64,000 nucleotides of DNA from JBLEFH01 sp047345645 (lineage in GTDB: Bacteria; Pseudomonadota; Alphaproteobacteria; Rhodobacterales; Rhodobacteraceae), in NCBI GenBank assembly GCA_047345645.1, contig JBLEFH010000004.1, one strand, 5' to 3'. The stretch's first letter is position 1. Each line of letters begins with the position of its first letter. The notes below the pieces were generated by a model, which searched no databases, was not told where the DNA came from, and saw only the letters and a program-made list of their open reading frames with translations. The translations under genes were made by a program, and so were the position numbers. This document shows, piece after piece, positions 41,988 to 50,386 of this stretch.

Positions 41988-42011
41988 AACCGCCCCTTTG
42001 GCAAGGGGCGG
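41988..42011 (-). terminator. Rho-independent terminator of the OmpA-family gene
   Basis: CCGCCCCTT at 41990-41998 and AAGGGGCGG at 42003-42011 pair around a four-base loop. On the minus strand the stem is followed by a run of seven T (AAAAAAA on plus), making a textbook terminator for the gene at 42036-42680. Confidence 0.9.
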
Positions 42012-42035
42012 CCTTTATCGGTGGATGCGCGCGAC

Positions 42036-42680
42036 TTACTGGGTCGGGCGGATCACAACTTCCACGCGGCGGTTCTGCTGACGGCCGGCGGCCGTGTCGT
42101 TCGACGCGATCGGGGAGGCTTCGCCCTGACCATATGCCGAGATCCGTGCCGCGCTCACGCCGTAACCCATCAGCTTGCCAGCCACCGCATTCGCGCGGCG
42201 CTCGGACAGAGCCTGGTTGTAGGACGCTTCGCCGGTCGAGTCGGTGTGACCGATGACCGAGATCGTGCTGTTCGGGTATTGCTGCAGGTTCTGAGCCAGC
42301 TGCGCGATGGTGTTTTCAAACGCCGGCGCAACGGTCGAGCTGTCGGTCGCGAAGGTGATGCTTTCCGGCAGGTTCACGACGAGCTGCTGACCGGTGTTGG
42401 TGATGCCCACGCCCGAATTGCCAAGCTGCTGGCGAAGCGCCGCTTCCTGACGGTCCAGCACATTGCCGATGCCTGCGCCTGCAGCAGCACCAGCGGCAGC
42501 GCCGAGCAGCGCGCCTTTCTTGTCGTTGTCGGAGGCTTCGATGCCGATCGCAGCACCGGTCAGCGCGCCAATGGCGGCACCGGTTTGCGTGCGGTTATAG
42601 GTCCCGTCGGGGTTCGTACAAGCCGACAGAACGAGCGCCGAAACGGCACCGAGAGCGGAGAATTTAACAATGCGGTTCAT
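42036..42680 (-). CDS. OmpA-family lipoprotein (YiaD/Pal-like)
   Basis: The 214-residue protein has a lipoprotein signal with lipobox VLSAC (Cys about residue 21), a glycine-zipper segment rich in Gly/Ala (GAAIGALTGAAIG, GAAAGAAAGAGIG) and a C-terminal OmpA domain: FATDSSTVAP, ISVIGHTDSTGEASYN and QQNRRVEVVI. The OmpA domain binds peptidoglycan diaminopimelate, so the protein should tie the outer membrane to the wall. The glycine-zipper may insert in membrane or oligomerise. A clear terminator follows; the spacer 42681-42799 upstream holds its promoter. Confidence 0.92.
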   Translation of the reverse strand: MNRIVKFSALGAVSALVLSACTNPDGTYNRTQTGAAIGALTGAAIGIEASDNDKKGALLGAAAGAAAGAGIGNVLDRQEAALRQQLGNSGVGITNTGQQLVVNLPESITFATDSSTVAPAFENTIAQLAQNLQQYPNSTISVIGHTDSTGEASYNQALSERRANAVAGKLMGYGVSAARISAYGQGEASPIASNDTAAGRQQNRRVEVVIRPTQ

Positions 42681-42799
42681 AACTGCTCCTTTGAAGCTGT
42701 TTTTGTTCTGAGCGCGAAAATTGCGCGTCTGCGGCGAGGTGGCAAGTGTCCGCTCACATTTTCACGCAAAATTTTGTGTCGCCACCAATTTCCTACAGA

Positions 42800-43354
42800 T
42801 TATTGCGAATAGTGATCGCCGAGGCCCTCATAATCGAGCATGGCGTGCTTCACCTTCGGCCCCCAGCGATAATTGCCCAAAACCGGCTTGTTATCACCTT
42901 TAGGCGCGGCTTTGAGGACGCGGTGGCACGGGATCAGCCAGCAGACGCGGTTCGCGCCAAGCGCGCCGCCAATGGCGAGGCCCGCACCTTTGCCCCAGCC
43001 GATTTGCTCGCCAAGCTCGGCATAGGTGGGCGTCCCACTCGCGCCGAGATCGCACAGACCCGACAGCACTTCGCGATGTTTCTCGGAGGTGGCCAGACGC
43101 GCCGGGACATTGGCGCTCATGATGAGCCGCGCCTTGTCCGACAGGTCCACCATCTTGATCTCCCGCTCGCCATATTGGCCAAGCAGCATCTCCTCGACCG
43201 CCTTGCGGCCCTTCTCCTCGGCGAACCCCAGGCCGACGATGTGATCGCCTTCCATCACGGCCAGGGCGTCGCCAAATTCCGTGTCGATCCATCCGGCTTG
43301 CAGGACTTCGCCCTTCTGGGCAAACCAATCCGCGTCTTTCCACTCGATCTTCAT
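42800..43354 (-). CDS. Methylated-DNA-[protein]-cysteine S-methyltransferase (Ogt/MGMT-like)
   Basis: The protein of about 184 residues has the methyltransferase core with the active-site Cys in WLIPCHRVLK, preceded by the recognition-helix segment GGALGANRVC and the PTYAELGEQIG helix. It ends GNYRWGPKVKHAMLDYE, typical of this family. It repairs O6-alkylguanine by suicide transfer to the Cys. The N-terminal half resembles Ada's C-terminal part without the Ada zinc domain. ATG 43354 starts at MKIEWKD; the longer start at 43396 is not conserved in style. It is divergent from nth, another DNA repair gene. Confidence 0.9.
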   Translation of the reverse strand: MKIEWKDADWFAQKGEVLQAGWIDTEFGDALAVMEGDHIVGLGFAEEKGRKAVEEMLLGQYGEREIKMVDLSDKARLIMSANVPARLATSEKHREVLSGLCDLGASGTPTYAELGEQIGWGKGAGLAIGGALGANRVCWLIPCHRVLKAAPKGDNKPVLGNYRWGPKVKHAMLDYEGLGDHYSQ

Positions 43355-43410
43355 TAAGCACTCCCAATGCACTTCTTGCGCTTTACAGCGCGGCAAGGCA
43401 TGAACGCGTC

Positions 43411-44055
43411 ATGGCCGCGCAACTTCCCTATAACACCATTCGCGAGATTTTCGCACGTTTCAAGGCTGCTGAACCCGAACCGAAGGGGGAATTGCACCAT
43501 TCCAACGCCTACACGCTGCTTGTCGCCGTCGCGCTCTCCGCGCAGGCGACCGATAAGGGCGTGAACAAGGCGACCGAGGCGCTCTTCAAGATTGCGGATA
43601 CGCCGGAGAAAATGATCGCCCTCGGGGAAGAGGGATTGATCGACCATATCAAGACGATCGGGCTTTACCGCAACAAAGCCAAGAATGTCATGAAGATGGC
43701 GCATATCCTGGTGGAGACCTATGGCGGCGAGGTCCCCTCTTCCCGCGCGGCACTCGAAAGCCTGCCGGGTGTCGGGCGCAAAACCGCGAATGTCGTGCTG
43801 AATATGTGGTTCAAACAACCGACGCAGGCCGTCGACACGCATATTTTCCGCGTCGGCAACCGCACCGGGATCGCGCCGGGCAAGGATGTGGTCGCCGTGG
43901 AGCGCGCGGTGGAGGACCATGTGCCCGCCGAATATCAGCAACACGCGCATCATTGGCTCATTCTTCATGGTCGTTATATATGCACGGCCCGGAAACCGCG
44001 CTGCGTGGATTGCCTGATTCACGATCTCTGCGCCTTTGAGGAGAAAACCGCATGA
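43411..44055 (+). CDS. nth: Endonuclease III
   Basis: The 214-residue protein has a helix-hairpin-helix (LESLPGVGRKTANVVL), the catalytic Lys in the HhH (GRKTA) and the catalytic Asp in AVDTHIFRV. A C-terminal 4Fe-4S loop has CTARKPRCVDCLIHDLC with the expected C-x6-C-x2-C-x5-C spacing. It excises oxidised pyrimidines and nicks the abasic site. The stop overlaps the adenosine kinase start by 4 bases, so the pair is likely cotranscribed, as in many alphaproteobacteria. Confidence 0.96.
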   Translation: MAAQLPYNTIREIFARFKAAEPEPKGELHHSNAYTLLVAVALSAQATDKGVNKATEALFKIADTPEKMIALGEEGLIDHIKTIGLYRNKAKNVMKMAHILVETYGGEVPSSRAALESLPGVGRKTANVVLNMWFKQPTQAVDTHIFRVGNRTGIAPGKDVVAVERAVEDHVPAEYQQHAHHWLILHGRYICTARKPRCVDCLIHDLCAFEEKTA

Positions 44056-45041
44056 CCCTTCGGATGATCGGAATCGGCAATGCCATTATCGACGTGATGG
44101 CCCATTGCGAGGACAGCTTTCTGGACCGTCTCGGCATTCAGAAAGGGATCATGCAGCTTGTCGGCACGGCCCGTGCGAAGCAGATTTACGACGCCATGGG
44201 TCCGGCTCAGGAAATCTCCGGCGGCTCGGTCGCCAACACCATGGCCGCGCTCGGCAATCTGGGGCTGAAGGTCGGCTATATCGGCAAGATCCGCGACGAT
44301 CAGCTTGGCGAGATTTACGCCCATGACATCCGCACCCAGCATGTGACCCCGCTCATGTCCATCGGCCCGGCGGATGCGCCGCTGGCGACGGGCCGCTCGA
44401 TCATCCTTATCACCCCCGATGGCGAGCGCTCGATGAATACCTATCTCGGCATCGCGGAGACGCTGGGTGAGGATGATCTGGACTTGGGCGCGCTGGCCGA
44501 TACCGATTGGCTGTTTCTTGAGGGGTATCTCTACGACCGCCCCGCCTCCATGTCCGCCTTCGATCTCGCCGCGCGCAAGGTGCGCGAAGCGGGCGGCAAG
44601 GTCGCGATGACCCTGTCGGACCCATTCTGCGTGGAGCGCCACCGGGCGGCCTTCCTCGATTTCATCCGCGATCACGCGGCGCTGGTCCTCTGCAACCAGC
44701 ACGAAGCCTGCGCGCTTTTCGAAACCGACGATCTCGACACCGCCTTGGAGAAATTCACGGAGATTTGCCCGCTCACCGTCTGCACCCAGTCCGAAAAGGG
44801 CGCGACCGTGGTGAGCCGCGAAACCGGCCGCATCGAGGTCGCCACCCGCGAGGTCAAACTGGTGGACGCAACCGGCGCGGGCGATCTCTTCGCCGCCGGG
44901 TTCCTTTACGGGATTTTGGAAGGCCAAACGCTCGAAAACTGCGCCCGCATGGGCAATATCGCCGCCGCGGAAATCATCTCCCATATCGGCGCAAGGCCCG
45001 AAACACCGCTCCAGCAGCTTTTCGGCCGGGCGGGGCTTTAA
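44052..45041 (+). CDS. PfkB family adenosine kinase
   Basis: The 329-residue protein belongs to the ribokinase/PfkB family: GGSVANTMAALGNLG near residue 58 and the signature VDATGAGDLFAAGFLYG near residue 270 with the catalytic Asp in GAGD. The N-terminal GIGNAIIDVMAHCED is the adenosine kinase pattern. It phosphorylates adenosine to AMP in purine salvage; other nucleoside or sugar substrates remain possible. It overlaps nth by 4 bases. A hairpin lies after the stop. Confidence 0.88.
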   Translation: MTLRMIGIGNAIIDVMAHCEDSFLDRLGIQKGIMQLVGTARAKQIYDAMGPAQEISGGSVANTMAALGNLGLKVGYIGKIRDDQLGEIYAHDIRTQHVTPLMSIGPADAPLATGRSIILITPDGERSMNTYLGIAETLGEDDLDLGALADTDWLFLEGYLYDRPASMSAFDLAARKVREAGGKVAMTLSDPFCVERHRAAFLDFIRDHAALVLCNQHEACALFETDDLDTALEKFTEICPLTVCTQSEKGATVVSRETGRIEVATREVKLVDATGAGDLFAAGFLYGILEGQTLENCARMGNIAAAEIISHIGARPETPLQQLFGRAGL

Positions 45042-45052
45042 GCCAGCCTCTT

Positions 45053-45081
45053 CCGCCCCAGATAAGCCGGAGACGGGGCGG
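45053..45081 (+). terminator. GC-rich hairpin after the adenosine kinase gene
   Basis: CCGCCCC at 45053-45059 pairs with GGGGCGG at 45075-45081 around a 15-base loop, just after the adenosine kinase stop. No T-tract follows, so termination efficiency is doubtful. Confidence 0.4.
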
Positions 45082-45135
45082 TCAGCCGAGTTTGGTAGCG
45101 CGACACCTCGACATGCCGCCGATAAGGAGAAACCT

Positions 45136-45519
45136 ATGAGCACGCCCGCCGACAACAAAGCCAATGCGATGGCTTTCTACGACCTGATGTTCAACCAATG
45201 CGAACCGCGCGCGGCGATTGAGCGTTACGCCGGGGACAGCTATATCCAGCACAACCCGCATGTTGGCGACGGGAAAGACGCCTTTATCGCCTATTTCGAG
45301 CGCATGGCCGCCGAATATCCCGAAAAATCCGTCACTTTCAAACGCGCCATCGCCGAGGATGATCTGGTCGTCCTCCATTGCCACCAGCTTTGGCCCGGAA
45401 GCGATGACTATGCCGGGATCGACATTTTTCGCTTCGATGCGAATGGCAAAATCGTCGAGCATTGGGACGTGTTGCAGGTCATCACCGGCGAGTCGAAAAA
45501 CGACAACGGGTTGTTCTAG
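45136..45519 (+). CDS. SnoaL/NTF2-like protein
   Basis: The 127-residue protein has the cone-shaped NTF2/SnoaL pattern: MAFYDLMFNQCEPRAAIERY, IQHNPHVGDGKDAFIAYFERM, VVLHCHQLWPGS and IVEHWDVLQ. Members are polyketide cyclase-like or scavenging enzymes of mostly unknown substrate. Ribosome site AAGGAG lies 7 bases before the ATG. It stands alone, with about 100 bases of unremarkable DNA after it. Confidence 0.85.
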   Translation: MSTPADNKANAMAFYDLMFNQCEPRAAIERYAGDSYIQHNPHVGDGKDAFIAYFERMAAEYPEKSVTFKRAIAEDDLVVLHCHQLWPGSDDYAGIDIFRFDANGKIVEHWDVLQVITGESKNDNGLF

Positions 45520-45622
45520 GTCTCAGGGATTTGGTGCACCGGGCTGCTTGGGGTGTCCGCGGGCGAGCGCCTGCAGGGGCAAAGCCATGCGTCGGTTATC
45601 GAGGATCGCCTATCCCTCGCGC

Positions 45623-46072
45623 CTAGTTCTCCGCGGCGCGCATTTCCTGCGCCCGCATCGGCATGGAGTCGATGATCCGGTTGAACTCGGCCATCTCGAC
45701 CGGGGTTTCGGAGGAGAATTTCAGCCCGCCATCCTTGCCGATGAGATAGACGCCGAAACCGCGTGCCTCCAGCCGACCGCGTAGCGCGGTGCCCACCGAG
45801 GGGTCGCTGTCGATGACGATCAGAATATCACGCTCGGCCACCTCGTCGCTGGCCGCAGAAAGCTTCGCAAGCTGTTCCTCAAACGCCGGATCGTCGGGAG
45901 CGTCGGCCATCACCACAATCGGGCGGGCTTCCCAGCGGAAGGCGGCCAGATCCACTTCGCTGGCCGGGACAGGCCCGGACGGCGCGGCGCGCCAGCTTTC
46001 AAGATCAGCGGCCATCAGCGCACCTCCGGTGAGAACGGCAATCAGAGCGGTCGGGATATATCTTTGTTTCAT
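45623..46072 (-). CDS. DUF4174 domain periplasmic protein
   Basis: The 149-residue protein has a signal peptide (MKQRYIPTALIAVLTGGALMA) and a thioredoxin-like domain with RPIVVMADAPDDPAFEEQLAKL, DILIVIDSDPSV and FGVYLIGKDGGLKFSSETPVE, the DUF4174 pattern. No CxxC is present. The function is not known; members are found across Rhodobacteraceae. The gene stands between the NTF2-like gene (convergent) and the sulfotransferase on the same strand. Confidence 0.75.
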   Translation of the reverse strand: MKQRYIPTALIAVLTGGALMAADLESWRAAPSGPVPASEVDLAAFRWEARPIVVMADAPDDPAFEEQLAKLSAASDEVAERDILIVIDSDPSVGTALRGRLEARGFGVYLIGKDGGLKFSSETPVEMAEFNRIIDSMPMRAQEMRAAEN

Positions 46073-46113
46073 TGGAGCAGCGTAGCACGCCCCCCGAAAC
46101 CTTCCAAATCACA

Positions 46114-46920
46114 TCATCCGCCGTCGCCGAATTTCTCATGGAGCGCGTCGAGATCAATCTCCCCCTTGGGCGGCCCGGCATAGGGGTCCATCCCGTAGTT
46201 GAACAGCTTGAAATCGCGGCGATAAATGTCGTGCATGATGTAGATCGACAGATCGTCGAAATAGGCTTCGACCGGATGCGCGCGTTTCGGCCCGTGGCCT
46301 TCGCTCTCGTTGAAGCGCGGTATGTTGCCGAGGTCGACCGCATGGCGCGTCTCGACATGGGACAGCACCTCCTGCATCCCGGCGTTGAAATCCTCCGTCG
46401 AGATCACTTTGTCGAACCGCCCGCCATTGGACACGAAGGTGCCGACATGGCCGCTCACCGAGGACCAGTGGATATCGGCGGGCATGGGGTTGCCATTGCG
46501 GATGGTGTCGCGGGTGAACAGAAGGAAGCGCCGGAAGCTCTTGATCTGGTCGAAATCCCCCGCCGTTTCCACGCCGTAGCGCTGCATCAGCTTGGGGATC
46601 TGGTTCTGGCGGTAATAGTTGCCATTGCGCTGGACGCCGCAAATCTTGTCGAAAAAGCAGGACAGGATCCGCGTCCACGGGTTGCGCACGCAGGTGAAAT
46701 TATAGGCGCTGTGGCTTTCGACCACGCGGGTCGTCGGCTCCTTCGACTCCTCCTGGTTCCACTTGTGCAGCCCCGAGGTGCTGTCATGAATATCGCCGTC
46801 ATAGAATTTGCCATGATCGGAGAAATACATGATCTGGCCGATGGTCGAGCAGGCACATTTCGGAACCACGCGATAGACCATCGACTCGCTCTCGGTCATC
46901 CAGGTTCCCGGAAAACCCAT
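46114..46920 (-). CDS. Sulfotransferase family 2-like protein
   Basis: The 268-residue protein has the two PAPS-binding motifs of carbohydrate sulfotransferases: PKCACSTIGQ (5'-phosphosulfate loop, residues 20-29) and VRNPWTRILSCFFDKI (3'-phosphate site). It should transfer sulfate from PAPS to a hydroxyl or amine, most likely on a glycan. It is a soluble protein without a membrane anchor. It is divergent from a branching-type glycosyltransferase 73 bases away, which suggests that the pair builds and sulfates the same extracellular polysaccharide. This pairing is inference. Confidence 0.85.
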   Translation of the reverse strand: MGFPGTWMTESESMVYRVVPKCACSTIGQIMYFSDHGKFYDGDIHDSTSGLHKWNQEESKEPTTRVVESHSAYNFTCVRNPWTRILSCFFDKICGVQRNGNYYRQNQIPKLMQRYGVETAGDFDQIKSFRRFLLFTRDTIRNGNPMPADIHWSSVSGHVGTFVSNGGRFDKVISTEDFNAGMQEVLSHVETRHAVDLGNIPRFNESEGHGPKRAHPVEAYFDDLSIYIMHDIYRRDFKLFNYGMDPYAGPPKGEIDLDALHEKFGDGG

Positions 46921-46993
46921 GGTGACATCCTTTACTCGTCATAAAATTAACAATGTGATAGAGGCGGGAGGGCCGTTATTCAAGCCGGGCGTC

Positions 46994-48574
46994 ATGATGA
47001 CAGAAATTGCGTATTTATTACTGTGCCATAAGGACCCCGATGCGGTTGTCGCTCAGGCCGAAACGCTCACGGCGCGCGGCGACAAGATGGTTATTCATGT
47101 CGATGCGAGGATGCCCGCGCCGGATTTCCAAAGGGTAAAGACGCGGCTTTCGGAGAACGCGTCGGTGCGCTTTGCCAAGCGGGTGCGCTGCGGGTGGGGG
47201 GAATGGTCGCTGGTGCAGGCCTCGCTCAACATGATTGAGGAGGCGGTGCGCGCCTTCCCGGAGGCGACGCATTTTTACATGATTTCAGGGGATTGTGCCC
47301 CGATCAAACCGGCGCACTATATCCATAGCGTGCTGGAAGAGACGCAAAAGGATTTCATCGAAAACGCTGATTTCTTTGGCGACTGGATCAAGGTCGGGCC
47401 GAAAGAGGACCGGCTCATTTATCGCCACTGGTTCAACGAGCGCGAGAATAAATGGCTGTTTTACGAGTCGATGAAGATGCAGCGCCGTCTGGGGATGCAG
47501 CGGGCCATTCCACCGGAGCTGGCGATGCGGATCGGCTCGCAATGGTGGTGCCTGCGCCGCAGCACGGTAGAGGCGCTGCTCGGCCATTTGCGCAAAAACC
47601 CGCATCTCATCAAGTTCTTCCGCACGACATGGATCCCGGACGAGATCTTTTTCCAGACCCTCGTGCCGCATCTCGTGCCGCGCCGGGAGATCGTTTCCCG
47701 CTCGCCCACTTTCCTCGCCTTCTCCGATTACGGGATGCCCGCGGTGTTTTATCCCGACCATGAGGACATGCTGAAAAGTCAGGATCAGCTTTTCGCGCGC
47801 AAAATCTCCGGCCATCGCAGTACCTTGCGGGACGCGCTCTCGGGCTATTTCCTCTCCGACGAACCGGTCGCAACGGAGACGCTCACACGCACGGGCCTGC
47901 CGATTTACCACTATATGACCGTGCGCGGCCGCGATGGCGGGCGGTTTGGCGCGCGGGCCTGGGAGCAAGGCAGCCGCATCGCGCCCGGCCATGAGCTGCG
48001 CATCGTGGCCTGCAAGAAATGGCATGTCGGCAAGCGATTTCTGGAGGCCATCGCCGCGGAAACGGACCTGCCCTCGGCGGGCTATGTGTTTCACGACCCG
48101 GAGGCGAATTTGCCCGCGCTCGGCGGTCTCGAACAGGGGCTGAAGAAGCGTCAGCAGCATCGCCGCGCCTTTACGCGCTTGCTCATGGAAGCGCTTGGAC
48201 GGGACACGCTGCTCCTCGGCATCGACAGCTCCGCCGACCATATTTTGCGTGATCTGAAGCAGGGCGGCGCGGCGATCCGGGTGCTGGAGATCGATTGCGA
48301 GATCAGCGATGAGTATCTGCGCGGCCATGCGCAGCGGGTCGGCCTTGGCGGTGCGGAGCATGGGGCGCAGATGCAGCAGACGATCCTCGGCGCCCTGCGG
48401 CGGGACTTTACCATCGAGCAGGAACGCCTCCGCGCGACCGATCCGGCCAACACCACCCTGCTCACCCAAGGCGGAAACTGGGGCCAGAACCGCGCTGCGA
48501 TGATGAAATTCCTCGACATCGACATTCCGGCAGCGGAAAGATTGCTGCACACACCGAATTTGTTTGACGACTGA
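46994..48574 (+). CDS. GT14-like (Core-2/I-branching) glycosyltransferase with C-terminal DUF5928-like domain
   Basis: The protein of about 526 residues starts MMTEIAYLLLCHKDPDAVV and has the GT14 pattern: MVIHVDARMP, RVRCGWGEWSLVQASLNMIEEAVR, HFYMISGDCAPIKPA and GSQWWCLRRSTVEALL, and a WIPDEIFFQTL motif. This family includes beta-1,6-N-acetylglucosaminyl- and xylosyltransferases. The C-terminal 200 or so residues (ELRIVACKKWHVGKRF onward) form a separate domain that fits DUF5928 of Rhodobacteraceae. ATG 46994 or 46997 is the start; the longer ORF start is in the divergent spacer. It faces a sulfotransferase, suggesting joint glycan modification. Confidence 0.82.
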   Translation: MMTEIAYLLLCHKDPDAVVAQAETLTARGDKMVIHVDARMPAPDFQRVKTRLSENASVRFAKRVRCGWGEWSLVQASLNMIEEAVRAFPEATHFYMISGDCAPIKPAHYIHSVLEETQKDFIENADFFGDWIKVGPKEDRLIYRHWFNERENKWLFYESMKMQRRLGMQRAIPPELAMRIGSQWWCLRRSTVEALLGHLRKNPHLIKFFRTTWIPDEIFFQTLVPHLVPRREIVSRSPTFLAFSDYGMPAVFYPDHEDMLKSQDQLFARKISGHRSTLRDALSGYFLSDEPVATETLTRTGLPIYHYMTVRGRDGGRFGARAWEQGSRIAPGHELRIVACKKWHVGKRFLEAIAAETDLPSAGYVFHDPEANLPALGGLEQGLKKRQQHRRAFTRLLMEALGRDTLLLGIDSSADHILRDLKQGGAAIRVLEIDCEISDEYLRGHAQRVGLGGAEHGAQMQQTILGALRRDFTIEQERLRATDPANTTLLTQGGNWGQNRAAMMKFLDIDIPAAERLLHTPNLFDD

Positions 48575-48585
48575 CGGGAGAGCCC

Positions 48586-48981
48586 ATGTCTTACGCTTAT
48601 GACGACCAGAATATTTTCGCCAAGATCCTGCGCGGCGAGATCCCGAATGACACGGTCGCCGAGACCGACCATTCGCTGGCCTTCAACGACATCGCGCCGA
48701 AAGCGCCGGTGCATGTGCTGGTGATCCCGAAGGGTGCCTATGTCACCGCCGATCATTTCTTTGCCAAGGCGAGCGAGGCGGAGATCGCGGATTTCTGGCG
48801 GCTGGTTGGCAAAATCTCGTCGGAGAAGGGCGTTGCGCCCGGTGCGGGCGGGAATGGCTATCGGCTGATTTCCAATGCCGGGCCGGACGGGTTTCAGGAA
48901 GTCCCGCATTTCCATGTGCATATCGCCGGCGGCACCCGCCTCGGCGCGATCCTTGGGGATGATCCGGCGAACCGCAAGTAA
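48586..48981 (+). CDS. HIT family (HINT-type) nucleotide hydrolase
   Basis: The 131-residue protein has the histidine triad in PHFHVHIAGG near the C-terminus, preceded by the HINT-type N-terminal IFAKILRGEIPNDTVAETDH and VHVLVIPKGAY. HINT enzymes hydrolyse purine nucleoside phosphoramidates and acyl-AMPs. The start follows GGGAG. It lies 11 bases after the glycosyltransferase and may share its transcript. Confidence 0.93.
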   Translation: MSYAYDDQNIFAKILRGEIPNDTVAETDHSLAFNDIAPKAPVHVLVIPKGAYVTADHFFAKASEAEIADFWRLVGKISSEKGVAPGAGGNGYRLISNAGPDGFQEVPHFHVHIAGGTRLGAILGDDPANRK

Positions 48982-48999
48982 GCAGACGTCCCCCTCTTC

Positions 49000-49015
49000 G
49001 GGGCCAGATGGCCCC
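49000..49015 (+). terminator. Weak hairpin after the HIT gene
   Basis: GGGGCC at 49000-49005 pairs with GGCCCC at 49010-49015 around AGAT and is followed by TTAT. It is a short GC-rich stem near the 3' end of the HIT gene. The remaining spacer to 49129 shows nothing else I can name. Confidence 0.35.
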
Positions 49016-49129
49016 TTATCGGGTGAGGCCGTGTCCGGCCTTGCCCTGCCGCAAACGCGTGGGTGCGACCGCGTCTCGGAGGGCCGGGAGAGGTCAGGCG
49101 GGCAGAGACGCCCGCGCCCGAGGCCCGGC

Positions 49130-50059
49130 TCAGTCCTTCGTCAGCGCCACGAACACGTCTTCCAGATCCGGCTCGACGGTTTTCACGTCCTTCATGACGA
49201 TGCCCTGACTGCGCACGAAATCGAGGAGCGCGCCGGTGCTGATCTCGCCGCGGCGATAGTCGATGGCGAGGGTGCCATCGGGGCGCAGGCTCGCCGTTGC
49301 GCCGCCGGGCGCATCGGGGGCCGCGTCGAGATCGCCTTCGGGCGTGACCAGCAGAGTCTTCGCATCCATCCCGCCCAAAAGCGCGCCGGTGCTGTCATTG
49401 GCCACCACTTCGCCGTGGTTTATGATCGCGATGCGGTCGCACATTTCCTCGGCTTCTTCGAGATAATGGGTGGTCAGGATCACCGTCGTGCCGCGTTCAT
49501 TCAGCTCGCGCACATAGGACCAAAGCATCTGGCGCAGCTCGATATCGACCCCCGCCGTCGGCTCATCGAGGACCAGCACATGCGGTTGATGCACGAGCGC
49601 CTTGGCGACCAGAAGCCGCCGCCGCATCCCGCCAGAGAGGGTCCGCGCATAGGAGCGCGCCTTGTCCTCCAGCCCGACCGCGCGGAGAATCTCCTGCGTC
49701 CGGCGCTCTTTCTTCGGAACGCCGTAAAGACCCGCCTGCCCTTCCAGCGCGTCTTCGGGGCAGAAGAACGGGTCGATGTTGAGTTCCTGCGGCACGATCC
49801 CGATAGCGGCGCGGCTCTGGCGCGGGTTCACATCCTGATCGAAGCCCCAGATCACCACCTTGCCTTCGGTTTTCTCCACCAGCCCGGCCATGATGTTGAT
49901 GAGCGTGGATTTCCCGGCCCCGTTCGGTCCGAGCAGCCCGAAAATCGAGCCCTGCGGGATCTCCAGATCGACCCCTTTGAGCGCCTCCTTATCCGGCACA
50001 CCGTTCTGGCCCGCATAAATTTTCCGCAGACCTGTAATCGTGATGGCATTTTCTGGCAT
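49130..50059 (-). CDS. ABC transporter ATP-binding subunit, DrrA/ABC-2 type
   Basis: The protein of about 309 residues has Walker A GPNGAGKST (about residues 38-46), Q-loop GIVPQELNID, signature LSGGMRRRLLVAKAL, Walker B VLVLDEPTAGVD and the switch ILTTHYLEEAEEM. A C-terminal domain of about 80 residues follows. It resembles ATPases of ABC-2 exporters. No permease gene is adjacent on either side, so the partner must be elsewhere. ATG 50059 is favoured by GGAG just upstream; 50071 is possible. Confidence 0.9.
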   Translation of the reverse strand: MPENAITITGLRKIYAGQNGVPDKEALKGVDLEIPQGSIFGLLGPNGAGKSTLINIMAGLVEKTEGKVVIWGFDQDVNPRQSRAAIGIVPQELNIDPFFCPEDALEGQAGLYGVPKKERRTQEILRAVGLEDKARSYARTLSGGMRRRLLVAKALVHQPHVLVLDEPTAGVDIELRQMLWSYVRELNERGTTVILTTHYLEEAEEMCDRIAIINHGEVVANDSTGALLGGMDAKTLLVTPEGDLDAAPDAPGGATASLRPDGTLAIDYRRGEISTGALLDFVRSQGIVMKDVKTVEPDLEDVFVALTKD

Positions 50060-50176
50060 CGGGAACTCCATTCAAACCCGGAGGCGCTTGCCCCGGACCG
50101 GCTCATCGCTATCATGGCAACCCACACGCGACAACTGCCCCAAAGCAACCGGGGCAAAGCAAAGGAGCGCCCGCGC

Positions 50177-50386
50177 ATGAGCGACACGTCCCTCACGACC
50201 AAAGCCGACTCAGTGACCATCCCGGAGGCGCCTGAGACCGAAATCGTCCATACCCGCCGCATCGCCTGCGATGGCGGCACGCTGGGCCATCCGCGCGTTT
50301 GGCTCGCGATCGAGCCGGAGACAGGCGAGGTCGAATGCCCCTATTGCGACAAGAAATTCATCCTCGAAGGCGACGGCGGTCACTAA
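50177..50386 (+). CDS. Small zinc-finger protein (zf-CHCC, NDUFS6-like)
   Basis: The 69-residue protein ends with the zf-CHCC pattern: a single Cys in RIACDGG, His in GHPRVWL and CPYC in VECPYCDKKFIL, giving Cys-His-Cys-Cys zinc ligands. The domain is that of mitochondrial complex I subunit NDUFS6, and alphaproteobacterial relatives often serve in complex I, so that role is possible. It is short and easily overlooked. Ribosome site AAAGGAG lies upstream. Its TAA overlaps the polA start (TAATG). Confidence 0.85.
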   Translation: MSDTSLTTKADSVTIPEAPETEIVHTRRIACDGGTLGHPRVWLAIEPETGEVECPYCDKKFILEGDGGH

